A DNA stretch of 64,000 bases from Mycobacterium sp. DL440 (GTDB lineage: Bacteria > Actinomycetota > Actinomycetes > Mycobacteriales > Mycobacteriaceae), in the NCBI RefSeq assembly GCF_011745145.1, contig NZ_CP050191.1, positions 6,310,467-6,374,466 of the forward strand. Direction: 5' to 3'. Below the pieces are notes generated by a model, which worked only from the letters and a program-made list of their open reading frames with translations, had not been told where the DNA came from and did not search any database. Shown in pieces: positions 26,728 to 35,023 of this stretch. Numbering within the stretch: position 1 is the first letter of the stretch; each line of letters starts with the position of its first letter. A program made the translations under genes and the position numbers.

Positions 26728-28221
26728 ATGACTGCATCGCCGATCTCGGTGCCCGACCAGGAGACCGACGGGTCCCACGTGCTACGGCGCGAATTCTCGC
26801 TGTGGTCGGCGTTCGCCTTCGCCTTCGCGTTCATCTCGCCGATCGTCGCGCTCTACGGAATCTTCGGTCTGGCGTTGTCCGCCGCCGGCCCGAGCTTCTG
26901 GTGGGGCTTCGCGCTGGTGTTCGGCGGTCAGCTACTGGTCGCTCTGGTCTTCGCCATGCTGGTGTCGCGGTGGCCGTTGGAGGGTTCCATATATCAGTGG
27001 TCGCGGCGGCTGCTCGGCACGTCCTACGGCTGGTTCGCGGGCTGGGTGTACATGTGGACGCTGGTGATCGCGATGGCGACCGTGGCGCTCGGCGCCGCCG
27101 GGTTCGTGGCGAACATCGCCGGAGTGGAATCGCCGTCGGGCGGCTTGCGGGCCGTCATCGCGCTGGTGATCCTGCTCGGCGGAACGGCGATCAACCTGAT
27201 CGGCCGCGGTGCGCTCAAGGTGTTCATGACGGCCAGCATCGTGGCCGAGGTGATCGGTTCAATCGGGCTGGGCACCTGGCTGCTGCTGTTCCACCGCAAC
27301 AACTCGTTGTCGGTGCTGTTCGACGGTGGCGGCGCCGATATGGACACCTGGACCTATCTGGGCGGGCCGTTCCTGATTGCGGTGGCGTTCATCGGATTCT
27401 CGTTCGTCGGGTTCGAAAGCGCGGGCGCCATCGCCGAGGAGGTGCACGAGCCGCGGCGCGATCTGCCCAAAGCCGTGCTCTTCTCGCTGGGATTCATCGC
27501 GCTGGTGGTGGCCTACTCGAGCCTGGCGATCATCCTGGCGATCCCGGATCTGGACGCGGTGGTGTCCGGTTCGGTGGCCGATCCGGTGTACGAAACCCTC
27601 ACGGCGGCACTGGGACACGGGATTGCCAAGCCGGTCGAGTTGTTGTTCGTCATCGGCTTCCTGGCCAGCTTTCTGGCCCTGCAGACCTCCGCGTCGCGGG
27701 TGATCTGGGCTTACGCTCGTGACGGTGCGCTGCCCGCTTCGGCCGTGCTGTCCCGATTGCGCGGCAGGGCGCGAATCCCGGTGGTGGCGATCCTGATCAC
27801 CACGGTGGTCGGTGGCGCTCTGTTCCTGCTCAGCATCGTGGCCGGCGATGTCTACTCGCTCATGGTCAATTTCACGGCGGGCGGCTTCTACCTGGCCTTC
27901 CTGTTCCCGTTGATCGGGTTCGTGGTGGTGCTGGCCCGCCGCGGCTGGAAGGACGGCGCGTTCAGCGTGGGCCGGGCCACGGTTCCGGTTGCCGTGGTGG
28001 CCGCGGTGTGGGCGATCCTGCAGACGCTCAACATCGCTTGGCCGAGGCCGGTTTTCGAGCAGCGCTACCTGGATTGGTCGGTGTGGATCGGTGTCGCGGT
28101 GTTGGGGGTGATCGGTCTGGCCGTCCTACTGAGTGTGCGGCACCGGATTGTGAGCGCTGCGGTGATCGATGACATCGAGGCCGACGACGAGCTTGCACAC
28201 AAGGAGGCAGTCCATGACTGA
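26728..28221 (+). CDS. APC-family amino acid/amine permease
   Basis: A 497-residue permease with 12 predicted helices. Family marks: FAFAFAFISPIVALYGIFGLALSAAGPSFWWG at helix 1, the amino-acid/GABA-type motif ESAGAIAEEVHEPRRDLPKAVLFSLGFIALVV near residues 230-260. ATG 26728 follows GAGGGAG. Such permeases import amino acids, polyamines or guanidino compounds. Gene order suggests that it brings in the substrate of the ureohydrolase encoded downstream. Confidence 0.88.
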   Translation: MTASPISVPDQETDGSHVLRREFSLWSAFAFAFAFISPIVALYGIFGLALSAAGPSFWWGFALVFGGQLLVALVFAMLVSRWPLEGSIYQWSRRLLGTSYGWFAGWVYMWTLVIAMATVALGAAGFVANIAGVESPSGGLRAVIALVILLGGTAINLIGRGALKVFMTASIVAEVIGSIGLGTWLLLFHRNNSLSVLFDGGGADMDTWTYLGGPFLIAVAFIGFSFVGFESAGAIAEEVHEPRRDLPKAVLFSLGFIALVVAYSSLAIILAIPDLDAVVSGSVADPVYETLTAALGHGIAKPVELLFVIGFLASFLALQTSASRVIWAYARDGALPASAVLSRLRGRARIPVVAILITTVVGGALFLLSIVAGDVYSLMVNFTAGGFYLAFLFPLIGFVVVLARRGWKDGAFSVGRATVPVAVVAAVWAILQTLNIAWPRPVFEQRYLDWSVWIGVAVLGVIGLAVLLSVRHRIVSAAVIDDIEADDELAHKEAVHD

Positions 28222-28912
28222 GGCACCTGTGGCAGTGGTTACCGGTGGGGCCAGCGGGATCGGCGCGGCCGTGGTCAGTGCACTGCACAACCGCGGATAC
28301 GTCATCGGCACGCTTGATCTGTCCGGTGAAACCCGGGCGGATCATGCTGTCGCAGCCGATGTTTCCGATGGTGCCGCGGTGTCCGCCGGGGTCGCCGAGA
28401 TCCGACAGCAGCTCGGACCGATCGCCGCTTTGGTGACTTCGGCGGGCCACTACGAGATGGCCCCGGTGAGCCAGATCAGGCCGGAGGCCTGGAACCGCAT
28501 GCTGCGGGTCCACGTGGGCGGGTTGTTCCACGCCGCTCGAGCCTGCCTGCCCGACATGCTCGAGCGGCGTTCTGGCGCGGTGGTCGCGGTGGCCAGTGAA
28601 CTCGCGGTGGGCGGCGGCGACGGTGACGCCCACTACGCCGCGGCCAAAGGCGCCATCCTCGGCCTGGTGCGCAGCCTGGCCGCCGAGGTGGCCGATCGTG
28701 GCGTGCGGGTCAACGCGGTGGCGCCGGGCCCCACCGACACGCCTCTGCTGGCCTCCGATTCTCCTTGGCGTGCAGCCGATTACCTGGCCACCCTGCCGTT
28801 GCGGCGACTGGTCACACCGGTCGAGGTGGCGCGCTGTGTGCAGTACCTGGTGTGCGACGCCACCTTCAGCACCGGAGACGTCGTCAACGTCAACGCGGGA
28901 GCGGTGATATGA
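28214..28912 (+). CDS. Short-chain dehydrogenase/reductase (cluster SDR 1)
   Basis: A 232-residue classical SDR: cofactor motif TGGASGIGAAV, catalytic YAAAK (Tyr of YxxxK, about residue 145) with the preceding Ser in VASELAVGG, and ending in a standard NVNAGAV C-terminus. ATG at 28214 overlaps the permease stop by 8 nt and has AGGAGG upstream. It overlaps the next SDR by 4 nt. Likely oxidises a hydroxyl group in the catabolic pathway of this cluster; substrate unknown. Confidence 0.88.
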   Translation: MTEAPVAVVTGGASGIGAAVVSALHNRGYVIGTLDLSGETRADHAVAADVSDGAAVSAGVAEIRQQLGPIAALVTSAGHYEMAPVSQIRPEAWNRMLRVHVGGLFHAARACLPDMLERRSGAVVAVASELAVGGGDGDAHYAAAKGAILGLVRSLAAEVADRGVRVNAVAPGPTDTPLLASDSPWRAADYLATLPLRRLVTPVEVARCVQYLVCDATFSTGDVVNVNAGAVI

Positions 28913-29670
28913 GTTCACTTTCACGCCGGGTCGCGCTGGTCACCGGCGCCGCGCAGGGGATGGGCGCGGCCCACGCGCGCCGGCTGGCCGCCGCGGGAGC
29001 GACGGTGGCGGTCAACGACATTCGCGGCAGTGCCGCTCTGGACGAGCTGGCCACCGAGATCGGCGGTCTGGCCGTCCCCGGCGATGTCAGTGACCCTGGC
29101 ACCTGTGTCGAGATCGTCGACACGGTGGCCGCCACGGCGGGCCGGCTCGACGTGCTGGTCGCCAACCACGCCTACATGACCATGGCCCCGCTGCTCGACC
29201 ACGACGAGGCGGACTGGTGGCGGGTCGTCGACACCAACCTGGGCGGCACCTTTCATCTGGTGCAGGCGGTCCTGCCGCACATGCGCCGGAACGGCGAGGG
29301 GCGGATCGTGGTGATCGCCAGCGAGTGGGGTGTCACCGGCTGGCCGGAGGCAACGGCCTATGCGGCGTCCAAAGCCGGGCTCATCTCGTTGGTCAAGACC
29401 CTCGGCCGGGAGCTGGCGCCGGAGGGCATCATCGTCAACGCGGTGGCGCCGGGGGTGACCGATACCCCGCAGCTGCAGGTCGACGCCGATGCCGCCGGGA
29501 TCGCGTTGTCCGACATGCACGCGCGCTATGCCGAGTCGATTCCGTTGGGCCGCATCGGTTCTGTTGACGAGATCGCGGCCGCGGTTCAGTTCTTGGCCGA
29601 CTTCGAGATGTCGGCGGTGGTTGGGCAGGTGATCTCCTGCAACGGCGGGGCTACCCGGACGAGGGCGTGA
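28909..29670 (+). CDS. Short-chain dehydrogenase/reductase (cluster SDR 2)
   Basis: A 253-residue classical SDR: TGAAQGMGAAHARRL near the N-terminus, NDIRGSAALDEL, ANHAYMT in place of NNAG, the catalytic YAASK (about residue 155) and VISCNGGATRTR at the end. ATGA overlap with SDR 1. Having two consecutive SDRs that are not close copies suggests two distinct redox steps, or a heteromeric enzyme. Confidence 0.88.
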   Translation: MSSLSRRVALVTGAAQGMGAAHARRLAAAGATVAVNDIRGSAALDELATEIGGLAVPGDVSDPGTCVEIVDTVAATAGRLDVLVANHAYMTMAPLLDHDEADWWRVVDTNLGGTFHLVQAVLPHMRRNGEGRIVVIASEWGVTGWPEATAYAASKAGLISLVKTLGRELAPEGIIVNAVAPGVTDTPQLQVDADAAGIALSDMHARYAESIPLGRIGSVDEIAAAVQFLADFEMSAVVGQVISCNGGATRTRA

Positions 29671-29674
29671 AGTG

Positions 29675-30664
29675 ATGACGGAAGGGAATCAGGTGACAGG
29701 CCAGCCGTATGTGAGGTCCGAGACGGGAAACGTCGGTCAGGTCGATGCGAGGGCGGTGCCGCGGTACGCCGGTATCGCCACGTTTGCCCGGCTGCCGCAG
29801 CGTCACGAGGTGTCCGACTACGACATCGCCGTGGTCGGGGTGCCGTTCGACACCGGCGTCACCTACCGGCCGGGTGCCCGGTTCGGCCCGGCCGCGATCC
29901 GGCAGGCCTCGCGTCTGCTCAAGCCGTACCACCCGGCGCTGGATGTCAGCCCGTTCGCGCAGGCGCAGGTGGTCGACGCCGGCGATATCGCCGCCAATCC
30001 GTTCGATATCGAGGCGGCGGTGGACCAAATTCGGGAGGGGATCGCGGAGTTGGTGGCCACGCCGGAGCAGCGGGTGGTGCTGCTCGGCGGGGACCACACC
30101 ATCGCGCTGCCGGCCCTGCAGGCGATGCACGCGGTGCACGGCCCGGTGGCGCTGGTGCACTTCGACGCCCACCTCGATACTTGGGACACCTACTTCGGTG
30201 CGCCCTGCACGCACGGCACCCCGTTCCGCCGGGCCTCCGAGCAGGGCCTGATCGCCAAGGGAAACTCGGCGCACGTCGGGATCCGCGGCTCGCTCTACGA
30301 CCGGGCCGACCTGCTCGACGACGAGTCACTGGGCTTCACCGTGGTGCACTGTCGCGACATCGACCGCATCGGTGTCGACGGTGTCATCGAGCGGATTCGT
30401 GAGCGGGTCGGGAGCCACCCGGTATACGTATCGATCGACATCGACGTGCTGGACCCGGCATTCGCGCCAGGCACGGGGACACCCGAGATCGGTGGGATGA
30501 CGAGCCGAGAGTTGGTGGCGGTGTTGCGGGCCATGCGCGGCCTGCCGATCGTCGGTGCGGACGTGGTGGAGGTCGCCCCCGCTTACGACAGCGGCGACGT
30601 GACTGCCGTGGCCGCGGCCAACCTGGCCTACGAGCTGGTTACTCTGATGGCTGACCATGACTGA
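29675..30664 (+). CDS. Ureohydrolase (agmatinase/guanidino-acid hydrolase family)
   Basis: A 329-residue manganese enzyme of the arginase/agmatinase family. All three metal motifs are present: GGDHTIALP (about residue 130), LVHFDAHLDTWD (about 155-166) and VSIDIDVLDPAFAPGTGTPEIGG (about 250-272). It should hydrolyse a guanidino group to urea and an amine. The substrate-selecting loops do not settle agmatine against guanidinobutyrate or another guanidino acid; the label speB would be premature. It starts 4 nt after SDR 2 and overlaps the next gene by 8 nt. Confidence 0.9.
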   Translation: MTEGNQVTGQPYVRSETGNVGQVDARAVPRYAGIATFARLPQRHEVSDYDIAVVGVPFDTGVTYRPGARFGPAAIRQASRLLKPYHPALDVSPFAQAQVVDAGDIAANPFDIEAAVDQIREGIAELVATPEQRVVLLGGDHTIALPALQAMHAVHGPVALVHFDAHLDTWDTYFGAPCTHGTPFRRASEQGLIAKGNSAHVGIRGSLYDRADLLDDESLGFTVVHCRDIDRIGVDGVIERIRERVGSHPVYVSIDIDVLDPAFAPGTGTPEIGGMTSRELVAVLRAMRGLPIVGADVVEVAPAYDSGDVTAVAAANLAYELVTLMADHD

Positions 30665-31499
30665 ATTCCGTTGGCCGGAGGGCAAAACCGCGGCCGCCGC
30701 GTTCACCTTCGACGTCGATGCCGAATCTGCAGTGCTGTGGGGCAACGACGGCGTCTCCGCCCGCATGAGCGTGATGTCCCACCAGGCGTACGGGCCGCTG
30801 GTGGGGATTCCCCGGATCCTGGATCTGTTGGAGCGCCATCAGATTCCGTCAACGTTCTTCGTCCCGGGCCACACCGCGCATCGGTATCCCGAGGCAGTCC
30901 GTGCGATCGTGGCGGCAGGGCATGAGATCGCCCACCACGGCTACCTGCACGAGCAACCGACGGCGCTGACGCTGCAGGAGGAGATCGACGCGCTGGACCG
31001 CGGGCTGGAGGCACTGGACGAGGTGGCCGGGGTACGGCCGGTCGGCTACCGCGCGCCGATGTGGGACCTGTCCTGGCACACTCCTTCTTTGCTCGCAGCT
31101 CGCGGTTTCTTGTACGACTCCAGCCTGATGGACGCCGATTGCCCCTATGAGCTGGCCGTCGGCGATACCTCCCTGGTCGAGGTCCCGATCCAGTGGGCTC
31201 TCGACGACTGGGAGCAGTACTGCTATCTGCCGGACATCTCGGGATCCGGCCTGATCGAAAGCCCCCGCAAGGCCCGGGAACTGTGGCAGCTGGAGTTCGA
31301 CGCCCTCCGCCGTGCCGGTGCCTGCTGGGTGCTGACCAATCACCCGTTCCTGTCCGGGCGGCCTTCGCGAGCGGCCGAACTCGACGATCTGATGCGCTAC
31401 GTGGCCGAGCACACCGATGTGTGGACGACGAACCTCGGGGCGATCGCCGAGCATGTGCGCTCGCTCGGACTGCAGCCGCGGAGCATCACCAAGCCGTGA
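30657..31499 (+). CDS. Polysaccharide deacetylase (NodB)-family hydrolase, likely small-molecule amidohydrolase
   Basis: A 280-residue protein with NodB-fold motifs: FTFDVDAES (catalytic/metal Asp pair), HEIAHHGYLHEQ (metal HxxxH), VGYRAPMWDLS (RxPxW motif 3) and FLYDSSL. It has no signal peptide, unlike cell-wall deacetylases. Cytoplasmic relatives include PuuE-type allantoinase, which is of this fold, and the PucR context fits a small C-N substrate. It ends the operon; its stop is directly adjacent to the convergent Rv0547c-like gene. Confidence 0.8.
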   Translation: MTEFRWPEGKTAAAAFTFDVDAESAVLWGNDGVSARMSVMSHQAYGPLVGIPRILDLLERHQIPSTFFVPGHTAHRYPEAVRAIVAAGHEIAHHGYLHEQPTALTLQEEIDALDRGLEALDEVAGVRPVGYRAPMWDLSWHTPSLLAARGFLYDSSLMDADCPYELAVGDTSLVEVPIQWALDDWEQYCYLPDISGSGLIESPRKARELWQLEFDALRRAGACWVLTNHPFLSGRPSRAAELDDLMRYVAEHTDVWTTNLGAIAEHVRSLGLQPRSITKP

Positions 31500-32369
31500 T
31501 CAGACCGGCTGGACCCGTTGTCGTTTCATCACGGCGTCGACCAGCCCGGGTGCTACAGTGTTGATCGCCTTGGCGGTCACGGCCATCCGTGGCGCGATCT
31601 GCACCGGACGGGTGCGCGCCGCGGTCAGCATCCACTCGGCGGCCTCGGCGGCCGACAGGCCGGGCAGCCCGTCGTAGGCGCGGGTCGGGGCGATCATCGG
31701 GGTCTTCACCAACGGGTAGTACAGCGTCGTGGAATGCACGCCGACCGAAGCCCATTCGGTCTCGATGACGCGGCTGACCGCCGCGAGCGCGGCCTTGGAG
31801 GCGTTGTACACCGCGAACAGCGGCGAGGACTCGTTCATCACGCCCCAGGTGGCGACGTTGATGATGTGCCCGTCGCGGCGTTCGCGCATGCCCGGGGCCA
31901 GGCCGCGGATGAGCCGCAGCGGCGAGTAGTAGTTGAGCGTCATGGTGCGCTCCACGTCGTGCCAGCGGTCCAGCGATTCGGCCAGCGGGCGCCGGATCGA
32001 CCGGCCGGCGTTGTTGATCAGGATGTCGACGCCGCCCAGGTCGCGTTCGATGGTGGCGACCAGCTCGTCGATGGCGTCCAGGTCTGACAGGTCCACCGCA
32101 TGGGCGCGGGCGTCGCCGCCGTTGGCGGAGATCCGCCCAACCAGGTCGTCGAGCAGTTCCTGACGGCGGGCCACCGCGATCACCGTGGCGCCCTTCGCGG
32201 CGAACTTCTCGGCCGCGGCCTCACCGATCCCCGAGGAGGCGCCGGTCAGCAGGATCCGCTTGCCGGCGACGTCGATGTCGTCACGCGCCTGCAGTCGTTC
32301 GGTCAGCGGCGGACGCATGCTGGTCAGCAGCAGCTGTTCGGACAGCCGACGCAGCGGGTTCTTACTCAT
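31500..32369 (-). CDS. Short-chain dehydrogenase (Rv0547c type)
   Basis: A 289-residue SDR with an extended N-terminus (about 35 residues before the fold), then TGASSGIGEAAAEKFAAKGATVIAVARR, NNAGRS, and catalytic YNASKAAL about residue 190. The C-terminus (APGLVDAVMKRQRV) is basic. The set resembles mycobacterial membrane-associated SDRs near menB. Substrate unknown. It follows menB on the same strand after the family B palindrome. Confidence 0.87.
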   Translation of the reverse strand: MSKNPLRRLSEQLLLTSMRPPLTERLQARDDIDVAGKRILLTGASSGIGEAAAEKFAAKGATVIAVARRQELLDDLVGRISANGGDARAHAVDLSDLDAIDELVATIERDLGGVDILINNAGRSIRRPLAESLDRWHDVERTMTLNYYSPLRLIRGLAPGMRERRDGHIINVATWGVMNESSPLFAVYNASKAALAAVSRVIETEWASVGVHSTTLYYPLVKTPMIAPTRAYDGLPGLSAAEAAEWMLTAARTRPVQIAPRMAVTAKAINTVAPGLVDAVMKRQRVQPV

Positions 32370-32398
32370 GCGCCGAGTTTAGGTTGCCTACCTTTCCT

Positions 32399-32463
32399 CC
32401 GCCGAAACGGCATTCCAGCAGGCCTTTACTCGACCTTTTGCTGCTGGAATGCCGTTTCGGCGG
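32399..32463. repeat. Palindromic repeat, family B (perfect 23-bp arms)
   Basis: Arms 32399-32421 and 32441-32463 are perfectly complementary, with a 19-nt loop. The ends read CCGCCGAAACGGC. It has no sequence in common with the family A copies but shares their placing: it begins 8 nt after the menB stop codon (minus strand). It would make a strong hairpin between menB and the SDR gene. Confidence 0.92.
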
Positions 32464-32471
32464 GGAGAACC

Positions 32472-33389
32472 CTAGAAATAGCGCGGGAAGCCGCTCCAGT
32501 CCGGATCGCGCTTCTGCAGGAAGGCATCCCGGCCCTCGACGGCCTCGTCGGTCATGTACGCCAAGCGGGTGGCTTCCCCGGCGAACACCTGCTGACCCAC
32601 CAGGCCGTCGTCGATCAGGTTGAAGGAGAACTTCAGCATCCGGATGGCCTGGGGCGACTTGCCGTTGATCTCGGTCGCCCACTGCAGGCCGACGGACTCG
32701 AGCTCGGCGTGGTCGACGACGTCGTTCACCGCGCCCATCTGATACATGGTCTCGGCGTCGTAGGCGCGGCCCAGGAAGAAGATCTCGCGGGCGAACTTCT
32801 GCCCGGTCTGGCGGGCCAGGTACGCGCTGCCGAAGCCGCCGTCGAAGCTGCCGACGTCGGCATCGGTCTGCTTGAACCGGGCGTGCTGACGGCTGGCCAG
32901 GGTCAGGTCGCAGGTGACGTGCAGGCTGTGTCCGCCGCCGGCCGCCCAACCGTTGACCAGGCAGATCACCACCTTCGGCATGAACCGGATGAGCCGCTGC
33001 ACCTCGAGGATGTGCAGCCGCCCGGCCCGCGCCGGATCGACTGTTTCGGCGGTCTCCCCGTCTGCGTATTGGTAGCCGGATCGGCCGCGGATGCGCTGAT
33101 CCCCACCGGAGCAGAAGGCCCAGCCGCCGTCTTTTTGCGACGGGCCGTTGCCGGTCAGCAACACGACGCCGACGTCGGGGGACATCCGGGCGTGATCGAG
33201 GACGCGGTACAGCTCGTCGACGGTGTGCGGCCGGAACGCGTTGCGCACCTCGGGCCGGTCGAACGCGACCCGCACCGTGGGCTGCCGGGTGCCGTCGGCG
33301 ACGTGGCGGTGGTAGGTGATGTCGGTCAGATCGTCGAAGCCGGGCACCGGCTCCCAGGCTGTCGGGTCGAACGGGTTGTCTGCACTCAC
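32472..33389 (-). CDS. menB: 1,4-dihydroxy-2-naphthoyl-CoA synthase
   Basis: A 305-residue crotonase-fold enzyme that closes the naphthoquinone ring from o-succinylbenzoyl-CoA. It is very close to the M. tuberculosis protein: ITYHRHVADGT, RNAFRPHTVDELYRVLDHARM, GGDQRIRGRSGYQYADG (oxyanion region), VGSFDGGFGSAYLAR, and the MenB-specific C-terminus GRDAFLQKRDPDW. The GTG at 33387-33389 (MSADNPFDP) is chosen as start; longer frames exist upstream but lack conservation. Confidence 0.96.
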   Translation of the reverse strand: MSADNPFDPTAWEPVPGFDDLTDITYHRHVADGTRQPTVRVAFDRPEVRNAFRPHTVDELYRVLDHARMSPDVGVVLLTGNGPSQKDGGWAFCSGGDQRIRGRSGYQYADGETAETVDPARAGRLHILEVQRLIRFMPKVVICLVNGWAAGGGHSLHVTCDLTLASRQHARFKQTDADVGSFDGGFGSAYLARQTGQKFAREIFFLGRAYDAETMYQMGAVNDVVDHAELESVGLQWATEINGKSPQAIRMLKFSFNLIDDGLVGQQVFAGEATRLAYMTDEAVEGRDAFLQKRDPDWSGFPRYF

Positions 33390-33509
33390 GTGCTCGACTG
33401 TAGAGCGAGGCCGACGCGACGTTTCAGAGGTACCGTCGCGGGGTACCAAACCTGGCGCGATGATGCGTACGGCGCATCACCAGATCAGAAAGAGGCCACG
33501 TTGATCACA

Positions 33510-33788
33510 ATGAAGAAGTCGGCAGGGGTGTTGTTCTCGGCGTTGGCTGTCGGCCTCGCGCTCGTCGGGTGTTCTCCCGCGATCACCGGTGGTGACACCA
33601 AGTGCAAGGACTTCATCGGGCAGGACGAGAAGACGCAGGACGAAGCGGTGGGCAAGATGCTCAAGGATGAGAAGGGCAGCGATGCGGCCCAACTCGAGAT
33701 CACCGGAACCCGGCTGGCGGTGCAGGCCTTCTGCCAGACGGTGGGCAAGCAGGACTCCAAGATCAAGGAAGCCCCGCACCTGAGCTGA
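33510..33788 (+). CDS. Small HdeA-like lipoprotein
   Basis: A 92-residue protein from the ATG at 33510, with lipobox ALVGC (Cys21) after a signal sequence. The mature part, CKDFIGQDEKTQDEAVGKML...FC, has the two spaced cysteines and helical pattern of the HdeA acid-stress chaperone fold: Cys-x-Asp-Phe near its start and the second Cys about 41 residues later. An upstream TTG (33501) is an alternative start. It is divergent from menB. Family link is by pattern, not close identity. Confidence 0.68.
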   Translation: MKKSAGVLFSALAVGLALVGCSPAITGGDTKCKDFIGQDEKTQDEAVGKMLKDEKGSDAAQLEITGTRLAVQAFCQTVGKQDSKIKEAPHLS

Positions 33789-33798
33789 CGGGCAGGCT

Positions 33799-34248
33799 TT
33801 AGATCGGGTCCAGCCGGAACACCGGGCAGCGTCCGGCGAGGGCCTCGAACTCGTCGGGGTTGGGCCCGGTCACCAGCCCGGCGTTGCGCATGAACCCCAC
33901 CCCGGTCGGAACCAGGACAGGGAACTGACGCAACAGCGGCCGGGCCTGCTCGACGGGGATTTCCACCACACGGACCCGCTGGTCACGGCGGCCCTGGTGC
34001 ACGGTGGCCTCACCGGCAGCGCGGGCATTGGCCGCCCAATCGCCCTTCGGCAGCCCGCCGACGATGTAGCGGTGACCCTCGACGGTCATCGGAGTGACCG
34101 GCGTCGACCGGGGTTTACCGGACTTGCGGCCCGTTACGGTCAGCACGACGGGACCCTTGTCACCGCCGACGCCGAGCTTGTTCAGCCCGATCATCACCTT
34201 GTTGACGTACTTCAACCACCACGGCGGCTTGATGCGGTCGTCAGCCAT
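33799..34248 (-). CDS. Deazaflavin (F420)-dependent nitroreductase-family protein
   Basis: A 149-residue split-barrel protein of the Ddn family: VVLTVTGRKSGKPRSTPVTPMTVEGHRYIVGGLPKGDWAANARAAGEATVHQGRR. The TGRKSGKPR and WxxNxRA blocks bind F420 phosphate and the deazaflavin in this family. Members reduce quinones or nitro drugs with F420H2. It lies between a HAD phosphatase (same strand, 9 nt apart) and the HdeA-like gene (convergent). Confidence 0.88.
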   Translation of the reverse strand: MADDRIKPPWWLKYVNKVMIGLNKLGVGGDKGPVVLTVTGRKSGKPRSTPVTPMTVEGHRYIVGGLPKGDWAANARAAGEATVHQGRRDQRVRVVEIPVEQARPLLRQFPVLVPTGVGFMRNAGLVTGPNPDEFEALAGRCPVFRLDPI

Positions 34249-34257
34249 GACCCCACA

Positions 34258-34947
34258 CTAGGCGCGGATACCGACACCCTGCAGGGCCGCGACCAGCCCG
34301 TCGGGTCGCTCGGCGGTGGGCAGCGGGTCGACCAGCGCGAACCGGCAACCCACCGCACGGGCGCCGCCGTCGGCCTCCTCGCTGTCGCCCACCATCAGCG
34401 CGTCCTGAGCCGGCACGCCGAGGCGCTGCAGCGCGGTGGTGAAAATCGCCGGGTCGGGTTTGACTGCACCCACTTCGAAGGACAGCACGAACTCGTCGAC
34501 GTGCTCGGTGGCGCCGATCGCCGTGAAGGCCGGACGCACATCGAACGCGATATTGGAGACGACGGCCGTCCGGAATCCTTGTGCCTTCAGGCTTTTGATG
34601 ACGCGTGCGGTGTCCGGATAGGCAGTCCAGCTGGCCGGATCGATCACCCGGTTGTACAGCGATTCGGCGTGGTGGTCGGCCAATCCGGATTCCCGCAGCA
34701 CGTGCAGATAGGCCTCACGGTGCAGATGCGGCGCCAGGTCGCGGTTCGCCCAGGCCCGGTACTGCTCGTCGGTCATCGTCACGGACCGCCCGGTCGGGGC
34801 GGTGAGCCGGCGCATCAACTCGGCCTGGACGTGCCCGTCGACCTCGCGTTCGTCTACGACGATCCCGGTGAACCAGCTGTCCTGTTCCTCGAGGCGGAAC
34901 AGGGTCCCGGAGAAGTCGAACAACACAGCCGCCACCATGTCCGCCAT
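34258..34947 (-). CDS. HAD-superfamily hydrolase
   Basis: A 229-residue HAD protein with motif I AVLFDFSGTLF (nucleophile Asp; the usual DxDGT has DFSGT), motif II in AVVSNIAFDVR, motif III Lys in VGAVKPDPAIF, and motif IV MVGDSEEADGGAR. The cap inserted between motif I and II is helical (residues 15-90). It is likely a small-molecule phosphatase. Start ATG at 34947, with a second in-frame ATG three codons later. Confidence 0.88.
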   Translation of the reverse strand: MADMVAAVLFDFSGTLFRLEEQDSWFTGIVVDEREVDGHVQAELMRRLTAPTGRSVTMTDEQYRAWANRDLAPHLHREAYLHVLRESGLADHHAESLYNRVIDPASWTAYPDTARVIKSLKAQGFRTAVVSNIAFDVRPAFTAIGATEHVDEFVLSFEVGAVKPDPAIFTTALQRLGVPAQDALMVGDSEEADGGARAVGCRFALVDPLPTAERPDGLVAALQGVGIRA

Positions 34948-35023
34948 CGTGCCAGGACGGGCTGGAGAATCTGCGAGTCTGCTGGGCCCCTCCCGCTTGC
35001 GGGGGACCGCTCGGCAGAGAAAC

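Noticed and set aside
29675..30664. Naming the ureohydrolase speB (agmatinase)
   Set aside because: Metal motifs define only the family; the substrate loop and gene context do not show agmatine as substrate.
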